From the NCBI RefSeq assembly GCF_000513295.1, contig NC_023065.1, positions 186,001-250,000 of the forward strand: a DNA stretch of 64,000 bases, read 5' to 3'. The notes under the pieces are model-generated. The model was not told the DNA's origin, made no database searches, and saw only the letters and a list, made by a program, of their open reading frames with translations. Position 1 is the stretch's first letter; each line of letters begins with the position of its first letter. The stretch is from Magnetospirillum gryphiswaldense MSR-1 v2 (GTDB taxonomy: Bacteria > Pseudomonadota > Alphaproteobacteria > Rhodospirillales > Magnetospirillaceae). The position numbers and the translations under genes were made by a program. Shown piece by piece: positions 8,242-17,800 of the stretch.

Positions 8242-11200
8242 ATGGGTGGGTCGAAGCGTTTGCGTCTGCGCTTTCACGTCAGTATCACCAGCGCCATTCT
8301 GGCGGTGATCGTGGTGGTGACGTTGGCGGCCATCGGCAACGTCTATTACTCCAGCACCAAGGCGGCGCAGCAATCGGCCGCCACCTTGTTCTCGGAAATT
8401 TCGTCGCGCGTGCTCGATCAGGTGGATCGTCAGATGGGCGATACCCTGACCTTGGCGGCCTTGGGCGGTCGTCTGCCCGCCGGGGTGGAGCCGGTGGTCG
8501 GCGATGGCCTGGCTCATCCGGTGGTGCCGTTCCTGATCGACACCCTGGCCCAGGACCAGTCGTTATATTCCCTGTATTTCGGCTACGAGACCGGCGACTT
8601 CCTGCAAGTCATCGCCGCCCGCCAGGATGCCCGCGTGCTGGCGGCGCACAAGGCGCCGGAAAACACCGGGATGATCGTTCGTGCCATTTCCGGCCAGGGC
8701 GAGGATCGCACGCAATATTGGACCTTCCTCGATCCGTCGGGGGCGGTGCTGGGGACCCAGACCGACGCCAAGCCCGGTTACGATCCGCGGGCGCGCGGCT
8801 GGTACAAGCCGGCCCAGGACAGTGTCGATAAGCCGGTTCTTTCGGCGCCTTATCTGTTCAACTCGCTGCAACAGCCGGGCATCACCGCATCGCGCCGGCT
8901 GCCGGGGCAGGTCGGTGTCTTCGGCGTCGACATCACCTTGGCCGATCTCAATGGGTTCGTCGGCGGCCAGCGGGTGTCGGCCAATGGCGGCATCGTGCTT
9001 TTGGACGACAAGGCACGGGTGCTGGCGGCGGGCCGGTCCCTGCTGGGTGAAGCGACGGCGCCGCTGGCCCCCTTGGCCGAAATCGATGCGCCGTTGGCCC
9101 GGGTGCTGATCGGCATGCTTGGCGCCGGCAGGCGGGACGAAGCCACCTTCGTCGAGGGCGAAGGCGGCACCATGATGGTCCGCCTGTCCGACTGGCATGT
9201 GGACAACAGCCTGCCCATCACCATCGCCGTGCTGGCGCCGTTCAACGATTTCACCAGTCACATCCGCAACATGCAGGGCCAGATGGTGGTACTGGCCGGA
9301 TTGGTCATGCTGATCATCCTGCCGGCGGCCCTGATGTTTTCCGGGCGGCTTTCGGCCACCGTGCGCACGCTGGCGGCGGAAGCCGAGCGGGTGCGGCATT
9401 TCGATTTTTCCGGTCAGGCGCCCGGCGATTCGGTGATCCAGGAATTCGATTCCCTGGCCCAGGCTTTCGGCTCGATGAAGGAATCGCTGGCACAGAAGGC
9501 CAAGGCGCTGGAAATCGCCCAGGTGAAGCTGGAGCGACTGGTCGGCCTGGGCATCGCCATGTCGTCGGAACGCGATTCCAACAAGCTGATGGAAATGATC
9601 CTGATGGGGGCCAAGGATCTGACCAACGCCGATGGTGGCACCCTTTACATGCGCACCGAGGAAGACACTTTGCGCTTCCAGATTTTGCGCAACGACACCC
9701 TGGGGGTGGCGGTGGGCGGTGCCTCGGGCGAGTTGCCCAACATCCCCGCCGTGGCCATGAAGGATGCCGAGGGCAAGCCCAATCACCGCAACGTGGTCAG
9801 CCATTGCGTCAATTCCGAGGTTACCGTCAACATCGTCGATGCTTACGATGCCAGCCAGTTCGACTTCTCGGGCACCAAGATTTTCGACGAACGCAACGGC
9901 TATCGCTCGCAATCCTTCCTGACCGTGCCGTTGAAGCCGCGCGGCGGCGACGTCATCGGCGCGCTGCAATTGATCAACGCCCGTGTGCCGGGCACCAACG
10001 ACATCATTCCCTTCGACCCCGGCATCCAAAGCTTCGTCGAGGCCCTGTCGGCCCAGGCGGCCACCGCGCTTTATAATCGCCAATTGCTGGACGCCCAGGA
10101 AGAGTTGATGGACTCGATGATCAAGATCATCGCCGGCGCCATCGACGCCAAAAGCCCCTATACCGGCGGCCATTGCGAACGCGTGCCCGAACTGGCGCTG
10201 ATGCTGGCCGAGGAAGCCGGCAAGGTGGACAACGGTCCGCTGGCCGATTTCGCCTTCACGACCGAAGAGGAATGGCGTGAATTCAAGATCGGGGCTTGGC
10301 TGCACGATTGCGGCAAGGTGGTGACGCCGGAATACGTGGTCGACAAGGCGACCAAGCTGGAGACCATCTACAACCGTATCCACGAAGTGCGCATGCGCTT
10401 TGAAGTGCTGCTGCGCGACGCGGTGATCGAATACATGCAAGGCGTGGTTTCCGGCGACCACGACGAGGCCGAATTGCGCCAGCGCATGGAAAGCCGCCGT
10501 ACCCAGTTGCTGGACGATTTCGCCTTTGTCGCCGAATGCAATGTGGGCGGCGAGTTCATGGCCCCCGACAAGGTCGAGCGGTTGAAGCAGATCGCCCAGC
10601 ACACCTGGGTGCGCACCTTCAACGACCGCCTGGGCCTGTCGCACGAGGAACTGAAGCGTTTCCCCGCCGAGGAACCGCAATTGCCGACCCTGGAAAAGTT
10701 GCTGGACGACAAGTCCTGGCACATCATCCCGCGTCCCGGCGGCAAAGAGCGTTATGCCGGCTTCGGCTTCAACGTCAACATCCCCGACAATCTCTACAAT
10801 TTCGGCGAGGTCTACAACCTGTCGGTCAGCCGCGGCACGCTGTCGGAAGAAGAGCGCTTCAAGATCAACGAACACATCATGCAGACCATCGCCATGCTGG
10901 AAGGCCTGCCGTTCCCCAAGCACATGAAGCGCGTGCCCGAATATGCCGGCACCCACCACGAAACCATGATCGGCACCGGTTATCCACGCAAGATCGGGGC
11001 CGACGGGCTGTCGGTGCCGTCGCGCATCATGGCCATCGCCGATATCTTCGAGGCGCTGACCGCGTCGGATCGCCCGTACAAAAAGGCCAAGACGCTGTCG
11101 GAATCCATCAAGATCCTGTCCTTCTTCAAAAAGGACAAGCACATCGACCCCGATCTGTTCGACCTGTTCCTGTCGTCGGGGGTCTACAAGACCTATGCCG

Positions 11201-11271
11201 AACGCTTCTTGCTGCCCGAGCAGATCGACGAGGTGCCGGTCGAGCAATACCTGACCAAGGCGGCGGAATAG
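8242..11271 (+). CDS. Cache-HAMP-GAF-HD-GYP cyclic-di-GMP phosphodiesterase with a large insert
   Basis: 1009 residues. The ATG at 8242 has GAGGA 8 nt upstream and is preferred to the in-frame ATG at 8227. Order: N-terminal membrane helix, periplasmic dCache-like sensor (contains YDPRARGWYKPA, a Cache signature), second membrane helix near residue 350, HAMP-like region, GAF domain (about 430-620), then HD-GYP. The HD dyad is at about 688-689 (LHDCGK) and the GYP part at about 905-915 (HHETMIGTGYP; the usual form is HHExxDGxGYP). The two halves are separated by about 215 residues, some 150 more than in canonical HD-GYP domains. The expected reaction is hydrolysis of cyclic-di-GMP. Divergent partner of the heme-motif cyclase across a 238-nt intergenic region. 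Confidence 0.9.
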   Translation: MGGSKRLRLRFHVSITSAILAVIVVVTLAAIGNVYYSSTKAAQQSAATLFSEISSRVLDQVDRQMGDTLTLAALGGRLPAGVEPVVGDGLAHPVVPFLIDTLAQDQSLYSLYFGYETGDFLQVIAARQDARVLAAHKAPENTGMIVRAISGQGEDRTQYWTFLDPSGAVLGTQTDAKPGYDPRARGWYKPAQDSVDKPVLSAPYLFNSLQQPGITASRRLPGQVGVFGVDITLADLNGFVGGQRVSANGGIVLLDDKARVLAAGRSLLGEATAPLAPLAEIDAPLARVLIGMLGAGRRDEATFVEGEGGTMMVRLSDWHVDNSLPITIAVLAPFNDFTSHIRNMQGQMVVLAGLVMLIILPAALMFSGRLSATVRTLAAEAERVRHFDFSGQAPGDSVIQEFDSLAQAFGSMKESLAQKAKALEIAQVKLERLVGLGIAMSSERDSNKLMEMILMGAKDLTNADGGTLYMRTEEDTLRFQILRNDTLGVAVGGASGELPNIPAVAMKDAEGKPNHRNVVSHCVNSEVTVNIVDAYDASQFDFSGTKIFDERNGYRSQSFLTVPLKPRGGDVIGALQLINARVPGTNDIIPFDPGIQSFVEALSAQAATALYNRQLLDAQEELMDSMIKIIAGAIDAKSPYTGGHCERVPELALMLAEEAGKVDNGPLADFAFTTEEEWREFKIGAWLHDCGKVVTPEYVVDKATKLETIYNRIHEVRMRFEVLLRDAVIEYMQGVVSGDHDEAELRQRMESRRTQLLDDFAFVAECNVGGEFMAPDKVERLKQIAQHTWVRTFNDRLGLSHEELKRFPAEEPQLPTLEKLLDDKSWHIIPRPGGKERYAGFGFNVNIPDNLYNFGEVYNLSVSRGTLSEEERFKINEHIMQTIAMLEGLPFPKHMKRVPEYAGTHHETMIGTGYPRKIGADGLSVPSRIMAIADIFEALTASDRPYKKAKTLSESIKILSFFKKDKHIDPDLFDLFLSSGVYKTYAERFLLPEQIDEVPVEQYLTKAAE

Positions 11272-11378
11272 CCGCCCGGGGAAACGTCCCTCGGCTTCGC
11301 CTCAGTGTACTTTTCCCCGATATTGGTCAGGAAAGCCCGTGCTCAAGCAAGCTTTCCGCGCGGGCTTCGCCCTTTCTC

Positions 11379-11401
11379 CCGCCTTTGCCGAGCAAAGGCG
11401 G
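11379..11401. other. Perfect 9-bp hairpin without T-run
   Basis: CCGCCTTTG at 11379-11387 pairs with CAAAGGCGG at 11393-11401. It lies in the 192-nt gap between the convergent HD-GYP and transglutaminase genes. It lacks a T-run on either strand, so its role (terminator remnant or repeat) is unclear. Confidence 0.4.
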
Positions 11402-11416
11402 TAAACGGCAAAAGTG

Positions 11417-11444
11417 AAAAAAGGCGCAGGACTGTCCTGGGCCT
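11417..11444 (-). terminator. Intrinsic terminator of the amidoligase operon
   Basis: On the minus strand AGGC-C-CAGGA, loop CAG, TCCTG-C-GCCT (one internal mismatch) is followed by TTTTTTC. It lies 19 nt after the stop of the transglutaminase gene. Confidence 0.75.
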
Positions 11445-11463
11445 ATTTCCCCCCGAGTAACCG

Positions 11464-12339
11464 CTATATTTCAACCACGTCCACCGCCACGTGGATGCTG
11501 TGTTCGCCGCCGCCCAACACCACGCCCTTGATCGGGCTGACGTCGTCGTAGTCGCGGCCCCAGGCCACCACCACATGGTCTTCGCCGGCGGGCTTGTTGT
11601 TGGTGGGGTCGATATCCAGCCAGCCCCAACCGGGAATGAACACCGAGGCCCAGGCGTGCGAGGCGTCGGCGCCCACCAGCTTTTGCCCGCCCGGCGGGGC
11701 GATGGTGCGGATATAGCCGCTGACGTAGCGCGCCGCCAGTCCCATGGCCCGCAGGCAGGCGATGGCGGCATGGGCGAAGTCCTGGCACACCCCGCGCCGT
11801 TGCGCGAACACGGTGGAAAGCGGCGTACCGATGCTGGTGGCCACCGGATCGAAGGTGAAATCGCGGAAGATGCGGCTGTTCAGATCCAGCACCGCCTGGG
11901 CCAGGGGACGACCGGGGGGGAAGCTGGGGGCGGCGTAATGGGCGGCGGCGTCCAGCAGCGGGACTTGCGGCGACGGAAACAGGAAGTCCATGGCCTCTTC
12001 CAGATGCGGCGCGGTGGCGGCGGCCAGATCGGCGCGCACCTGATCCCAGGACGGGCCATCCAGGTTGTAAAGACCGAAGGACGGGCTGGTTTCCACCTCG
12101 AAACTGGCCTCGATCTCCAGCTTGGAATGGGAATCCTGGATGGTGAAGAAGGTGGTGGGATTGCCGAAATAATCCAATTGACCGTCGCGCAGTACCGCTG
12201 GATTGGGGCGAATGGTCAGCCGCACCTTGTCGTAATTTTGGTTGTAGACCTGACGCGGGCGCAAATGGGCGGCATGGTGCGACAGCAGCACCGCCTCGCC
12301 ATATTCATAGACGGTCAGATGGCGGACCCGGTATTTCAT
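11464..12339 (-). CDS. Transglutaminase-like cysteine protease (COG1305 type)
   Basis: 291 residues from the ATG at 12339; the open frame is longer but this start overlaps the upstream stop as ATGA and gives the family N-terminus (MKYRVRHLTVYEYGEAV). An N-terminal beta-rich domain precedes the transglutaminase core, whose catalytic triad is visible: Cys185 in RRGVCQDFAH, His228 in DASHAWASVF and Asp244 in WLDIDPTNN. It is the last gene of a three-gene minus-strand operon with the ATP-grasp/alpha-E protein and the DUF2126 protein. In this conserved neighbourhood the enzyme is predicted to act as a peptidase or amide-transfer enzyme on a peptide tag; this is inference from published genome-context work, not something the sequence proves. 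Confidence 0.88.
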   Translation of the reverse strand: MKYRVRHLTVYEYGEAVLLSHHAAHLRPRQVYNQNYDKVRLTIRPNPAVLRDGQLDYFGNPTTFFTIQDSHSKLEIEASFEVETSPSFGLYNLDGPSWDQVRADLAAATAPHLEEAMDFLFPSPQVPLLDAAAHYAAPSFPPGRPLAQAVLDLNSRIFRDFTFDPVATSIGTPLSTVFAQRRGVCQDFAHAAIACLRAMGLAARYVSGYIRTIAPPGGQKLVGADASHAWASVFIPGWGWLDIDPTNNKPAGEDHVVVAWGRDYDDVSPIKGVVLGGGEHSIHVAVDVVEI

Positions 12340-14879
12340 GCCAGCAACTCCGGCGGTCGCACCGGCAAACGCCATTGTGCGTGGCTGAAATATTCGCGCG
12401 ACAGCACTTCCGACACTTCCCACAGGCGCGAACGCAGGTTTTCCAGTAACCGTTCGGCGTCATGATAGCCGCCATCGCGGTCATAGCGGGCCAGGACCAG
12501 GGCGTCGGTGGTGCGCACGGTGCCGCACAAGACCGTCATCAGCCGTTGTTCCGCCCGCAGGAAACCATTGCTGCCGGCGATCTGGGCCAGACTGTCCATG
12601 TGGTCGGACAAGGCCGCCAGTTGGAAGCCGAGCGAGCGCGGGTTGTTCTCGTCGCACAGCAGCAGGTCGAGCACGGCGGCCAGACGCGGTGCCGCCAGAT
12701 AGCGCGAGCGATAGGTCATGGCGCTGTCCCACAAATCCAGCAGCACCTCCATGGGCACCGCGTCTTCATTGTCGGCATCGGCCAGGGCGCCGCCCAGGGT
12801 GTCGACGATGGTGACGGCGCGTTCGATCCGTCGGCCCGAATCCATGAACAGCCACAACGGTCCGCGCGTCATGTTTTCCATGGACAGGCCGTTGACCGCC
12901 TCGACGGTCAGGATCAGATCGTTCAGCCGCGACAAGGTGTCGCCGCGCTGGTTGTCCAGGTGCAGGCGGCGGACGTCGTCGCGCAGGCGCTGCAACGCGC
13001 GCCAGGTATCCACCGACAGGCGGTCGCGCAGGTTCAGCACCACGCGCAGCAGGCGGTCGACCTGTTCGCTCAGGCCGCCTTCACCGCCGCCCAGATGGTG
13101 GGCCATCAGGGCGCGGGGCAGGGTCTCCGGCGCTTCCAGCGCCTCGGGCGGGATGAACAGGCCCAGCCGCGCCATCACCCGGGCGGTATAGATGGCGCGG
13201 GCCGGATCGTTCTGGTCCAGCGCTTCCTCGATACGGGCGATGGCCGCGCGCAGCAAGCGGGTCGAGCCCTCGCAGCGTTCCACATAGCGGCCCAGCCAGA
13301 ACATGTTGTCGGCGACGCGTGAGGGCAGGTCGCGGTTGCCGCGCACCAGCTTGACCGGGGCGGCACGGCCCCGGGGTTGCAAGGCGGCGGACGAGGTCTG
13401 GTCGGCGATGATCCACAGATCCTTGCTGCCGCCGCCGCCGGTTTGCAGCCGCGCGGTCAGCAGGTCGGCCTGGCTGGAGACGCGGGCGAGGCCACCGGGC
13501 ATCACCTGCCAGCCGTTCTCGCCGAAGGCGGCGAACACCCGCAACACCATGGAGCGGGGCAGGAAGCCGCCATCGCCCCACACCGGCACGGTGGACAGAT
13601 TGTCCACCTGCTGGGCCACCCAATCGGTGGGCCTGGACTGGATGTCGGCCAGCGCGGCCTGACGTTCCAGCCCCGACAGGTTGGACCCCAGGCGCGGGCT
13701 GATGCGGTTGTGGAAGGCCGGGCGCAGCACCAGCCGGTCCAAATTGTCGGCGACGAAGGCACGGTCCTGGTCATTGCCGCACCACCAGCACGGCACCGAG
13801 CCCATCATCAGGCTTTCGCCCAGCAGATGGCGGGAAATGGCCGGCAGAAAGCTTTGGATGGCGCCGCCGTCCAGCAGACCCGAGCCCAGGGCGTTGACGA
13901 TGGCAACGTTGCCGGCGCGGGCCGATTGTACCAGCCCGGCCACGCCCAAGGTGGAATCGCCCCTGAGTTCCAGCGGGTCGCACCATTCGCCGTTGGTGCG
14001 GCGCCAGATCACATCCACCTGCTGCAACCCGGTCAGCGTCTTCATATAGACGTTGCCGTCGCGCACGGTCAGGTCTTCGCCCTGGACCAGGGTCAGGCCC
14101 AGATGGCGGGCCAGGAAGGCGTGCTCGAAATAGGTTTCGTTATAGGGGCCGGGGGTCAGCAGCACCACGCGTGGGGTGTCGGTGCGCCTGGGCGCCATGG
14201 CGTGCAGCGAGCGGCGCAGGGCTTCGAAGAACGGCGCCAGCCGCTCGATATGGCTGGCGCGGAACTGCTCGGGCAGCACGCGGTTGACGATGGTGCGGTT
14301 TTCCAGGGCATAGCCGGCGCCCGCCGGGCTTTCGGTCCGGTCGGCCAGCACCCGCCAGCCGCCATCGGCGCCGCGCACCAGATCGGCGGCATAGACGTGC
14401 AGATGGTGGCCGCCCGCCGGCATCCAGCCATGGCAGGGGCGCAGGAAAGCCGGATTGGCGTGCAACAAGGCCGGCGGAATCAGGCCCAGCCCGATCAGGG
14501 CCCGCTTGCCGTAGAGATCGGCCATGACCTCGTTCAGCAGGCCGGCGCGCTGGGCGACGGCGCGGGCGATCCAGTCCCATTCGGCGGCGGGCAGCAGCAG
14601 CGGCAGCGGGTCCAGCGTCCAGGGCCGTTCCAGCCCCTCGGGGTCGCCATGGACGTTATAGGTGACACCGTTGTCGCGCAGCAGGTTCTGGCCCAACTCC
14701 CAGCGCTGCACCAGATCTTCCGCCGACAGGCCGGCGAAGGAATCGAGGAAGGCACGCCAATGGGGCCGGGGCTGGCCATCGGCCCCGACCATCTCGTCAT
14801 GCACGCCGGTGGGGGGAACGTAGATATGTTCCACCAGGATCGGCTGGGCGTTCTGCCAGTCGGTTTGTCGGCGCCTGAT
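12336..14879 (-). CDS. Circularly permuted ATP-grasp amidoligase fused to alpha-E domain (COG2308-COG2307)
   Basis: 832 residues from the GTG at 14834, or 847 from an ATC at 14879. The N-terminal ~480 residues are the circularly permuted ATP-grasp domain (typical pieces: DNGVTYNVHGDP, GGHHLHVYAADLVRG, ENRTIVNRVLPEQFR, LTPGPYNETYFEHAFLARH, VDVIWRRTNGEWCDPLELR). The rest is the all-helical alpha-E domain, starting near SRVADNMFWLGRYVERCEGS. These two are often separate genes; here they are fused. ATP-grasp enzymes join carboxylates to amines through acyl-phosphates. The start is uncertain: GTG 14834 has no ribosome site, while AGGGGAGG (14885-14892) lies 5 nt before ATC 14879 and overlaps the upstream stop. 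It overlaps the downstream transglutaminase by 4 nt, so expression is probably coupled. Confidence 0.88.
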   Translation of the reverse strand: MRRRQTDWQNAQPILVEHIYVPPTGVHDEMVGADGQPRPHWRAFLDSFAGLSAEDLVQRWELGQNLLRDNGVTYNVHGDPEGLERPWTLDPLPLLLPAAEWDWIARAVAQRAGLLNEVMADLYGKRALIGLGLIPPALLHANPAFLRPCHGWMPAGGHHLHVYAADLVRGADGGWRVLADRTESPAGAGYALENRTIVNRVLPEQFRASHIERLAPFFEALRRSLHAMAPRRTDTPRVVLLTPGPYNETYFEHAFLARHLGLTLVQGEDLTVRDGNVYMKTLTGLQQVDVIWRRTNGEWCDPLELRGDSTLGVAGLVQSARAGNVAIVNALGSGLLDGGAIQSFLPAISRHLLGESLMMGSVPCWWCGNDQDRAFVADNLDRLVLRPAFHNRISPRLGSNLSGLERQAALADIQSRPTDWVAQQVDNLSTVPVWGDGGFLPRSMVLRVFAAFGENGWQVMPGGLARVSSQADLLTARLQTGGGGSKDLWIIADQTSSAALQPRGRAAPVKLVRGNRDLPSRVADNMFWLGRYVERCEGSTRLLRAAIARIEEALDQNDPARAIYTARVMARLGLFIPPEALEAPETLPRALMAHHLGGGEGGLSEQVDRLLRVVLNLRDRLSVDTWRALQRLRDDVRRLHLDNQRGDTLSRLNDLILTVEAVNGLSMENMTRGPLWLFMDSGRRIERAVTIVDTLGGALADADNEDAVPMEVLLDLWDSAMTYRSRYLAAPRLAAVLDLLLCDENNPRSLGFQLAALSDHMDSLAQIAGSNGFLRAEQRLMTVLCGTVRTTDALVLARYDRDGGYHDAERLLENLRSRLWEVSEVLSREYFSHAQWRLPVRPPELLA

Positions 14880-14890
14880 CTTTGCCTCCC

Positions 14891-17800
14891 CTATTGCAGC
14901 CTGAGGTCCAGTGTCCCCGGATAATCGGGATGGATGCGCCCAGGATTGGTCTGCACCCTGCCATGGGAATGACCAAAGGGGAAGAAGCGTGCGCGCCGTC
15001 GCGCCTCGGCCTCATAGGAATTGACCGGGAAAGTGGAATAACTGCGCCCGCCCTCATGGACGACGTGATGGGTGCAGCCGGCCACCGACACTCCGTTCAA
15101 GGTGTCGATCAGGTCGAACACCAAGGGTGAATGGATACCGATGGTCGGGTGCAGGCACGAGGCCGGCGCCCAGGCCCGATAGCGCACCCCCGCCACCCAT
15201 TGGCCATTGGTGCCGGTGGCCGCCAGCGGCATCAGCACGCCGTTGCAGGCGATGCGATAGCGTTCGCCCAGCAGGTTGTCGGCCTTGACCTGCAGGCGTT
15301 CCACCGACGAATCCACATAGCGCACGGTACCGCCGGCGCCGGGTTCCTCGCCCATCACATGCCAGGGTTCCAGGGCGTTCCTGATCTCCAGGCGGATGCC
15401 CTGGTGGCTGATCTCGCCGACCACCGGGAAGCGGAATTCCAGATGGGGGGCGAACCATGCCGGGTCGAAGGCGATGTCCTGGCTGCGCAGATACTCCACC
15501 ACCTCGGCCAGATCACGCTCGATCCAGTGCGGCAGCATGAAGCGGTCGCGCAAGGCGCTGCCCCAGCGCACCAGCGGCGCCGTGTAAGGCCGATCCCAGA
15601 AGGCGGCGATCAGCGACCGCAGCAGCAATTGCTGCACCAGGCTCATGCGCGCATGGGGCGGCATCTCGAAGGCGCGGAACTCGACCAGGCCCAACCGCCC
15701 GGTCGGGCCGTCGGGGGAATAAAGTTTGTCGATGCAGATTTCGGTGCGGTGGGTGTTGCCGGTGGAATCCACCAGCACGTTGCGCAAAATGCGGTCCACC
15801 AGCCAGGGCGGGCAATCGGTGCCTGCCGGCGGCAATTGCGCCAGGGCGATTTCCAACTCGTACAAGGTGTCGTCGCGGGCTTCGTCCACGCGCGGGTGCT
15901 GGCTGGTCGGGCCGATGAACAGGCCCGAGAACAGATAGGACAGGCTGGGATGGTTCTGCCAGAAGCGGATCAGGCTGCCCAGCAGGTCGGGACGGCGCAG
16001 GAACGGGCTGTCGGCGGGGGTGGCCCCGCCCAACACCATGTGATTGCCGCCGCCGGTGCCGACGTGGCGGCCGTCGATCATGAATTTTTCCGTGCCCAAC
16101 CGGGTCAGATGGGCTTCCTCGTACAAGGCCTCGGTGTCGCGCACCAATTCGAGCCACGAGGTGACGGGCGAGACGTTGACCTCGATGACGCCGGGATCGG
16201 GGGTGACCTTGATGGTCTTCAGCCGCGGGTCGTTGGGGGCGGGATAGCCTTCCAGCCGTACCGGCTGGTTCAATTGGGTGGCGGTGTCCTCGATGGCCTC
16301 GATCAGGTCGAGATATTGCTCGGCGGTTTCCACCGGCGGCAGGAACACGCACAGATGGCCTTCGCGCGGCTGGATGCACAGGGCGGTGCGCACATTGTCC
16401 GAGACCATGCCCTTGTCGGTCTGGCGCAAGGCTTGCGGCTTGCCGACATTTTGCCCGATGACGCGGGCATCCGACGGTTCCGCCGCGGCGCGACTGGTCA
16501 TGCTGTGCTGGCGCGCCGGCTGGGGCGCGCGCTGGCGCGGCGGCAAGTTGCCGCGCGGCTCGAAGGGGTCGCGCTCGGCGTGGAACGGATAATCTTCCGG
16601 CTCGATATGGGGCAGGGAATCCAGCGGCAGGCGGAAGCCCAAGGGCGAATCGCCGGGGATGGTGACGATGCGACCGTCGCGGGTCGGCCAGGCCCCCGAT
16701 ATCCAGCGGTTGCCGTCCTTGGCCTGCCAGGGCTGCAACGGCAGCACATGGCCGACCGGGTTGCCCAGGCCGTGGCGGAAGACGCGGGCCAGACGGGCGC
16801 GTTCCTCGGAATCGGCCAGACGGGCGTCGTCGGGGGTGACGTTGATCGGCAGATCCTGTTCGCGCATCAGATAATAGGCGGCGTCCTCATAGGCCGGGTG
16901 GATGAACTGGTCGTCCACCCCCAGCTTTTCCGCCAGTTGCACGGCGAAGGTTTCCGACATGGCGACGCTGGGATTGTCGGCCTGACCTTCCTGGCCGATT
17001 AGGGCCGGGTTGCGCCAGACCAGTTCTTCGTCGTCGCGCCAGGTCAGGGCATAGGCCCAGCGCGGCAGGCTTTCCCCCGGATACCACTTGCCCTGGCCGT
17101 GGGTGATCATGGCGCCGGGGGCGAAGCGGTCGCGCAGGCGGCGGATCAATTGGTCGGCATAGGCGCGTTTGGTCGGACCGACGGCGTCGGTGTTCCACTC
17201 ATCCGCTTCCATGTCCAGCGCCGAGACGAAGGTGGGCTCGCCGCCTTGGGTCAGGCGCACGTCGCCGGCGTGCAGGCGCTGGTCCACCTGTTGGCCCAGG
17301 GCCAGCACCGCCTGCCATTGTTCGTCGCTATAGGGCTTGGTGACGCGGGGCGTTTCCAGCACCCGGATCACTTCCATGCGATGGTCGAAGCCGACCGTGC
17401 ACGCTTCCACCGCCCCGGTGATGGGCGCGGCCGAGGAGGGGTCGGGCGATGCCGCCAGCGGAATATGACCTTCACCGGTCAGCAGGCCCGAGGTGGGGTC
17501 CAGGCCGATCCAGCCGGCACCGGGCAAATAGACCTCGGTCCAGGCGTGCAGGTCGGTGAAGTCGTGGTCGGCCCCGACCGGGCCCTCCAGCGCCTTGACG
17601 TCGGGGACCAACTGGATCAGGTAGCCGGAGACGAAGCGCGCCGCCAGCCCCAGATGCCGCAAGATCTGCACCAGCAGCCAAGCGGAATCGCGGCACGATC
17701 CGGTGCGCAAGGATAGGGTCTGTTCGGGCGTCTGCACGCCCGGCTCCATGCGGATGGTGTAACTGATATCCTGTTGCAGGCGCTGGTTCAGCGCCACCAG

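Noticed and set aside
8563-11247. 894-codon open frame opposite the HD-GYP gene
   Set aside because: Composition is typical of antisense shadows (His, Gln, Gly-rich) with no domain; the sense frame has full Cache, GAF and HD-GYP motifs.
11343-11771. Open frame downstream of the transglutaminase stop reading through the intergenic hairpins
   Set aside because: It is a different frame of the transglutaminase gene running into repeat-like sequence; no domain or start site.
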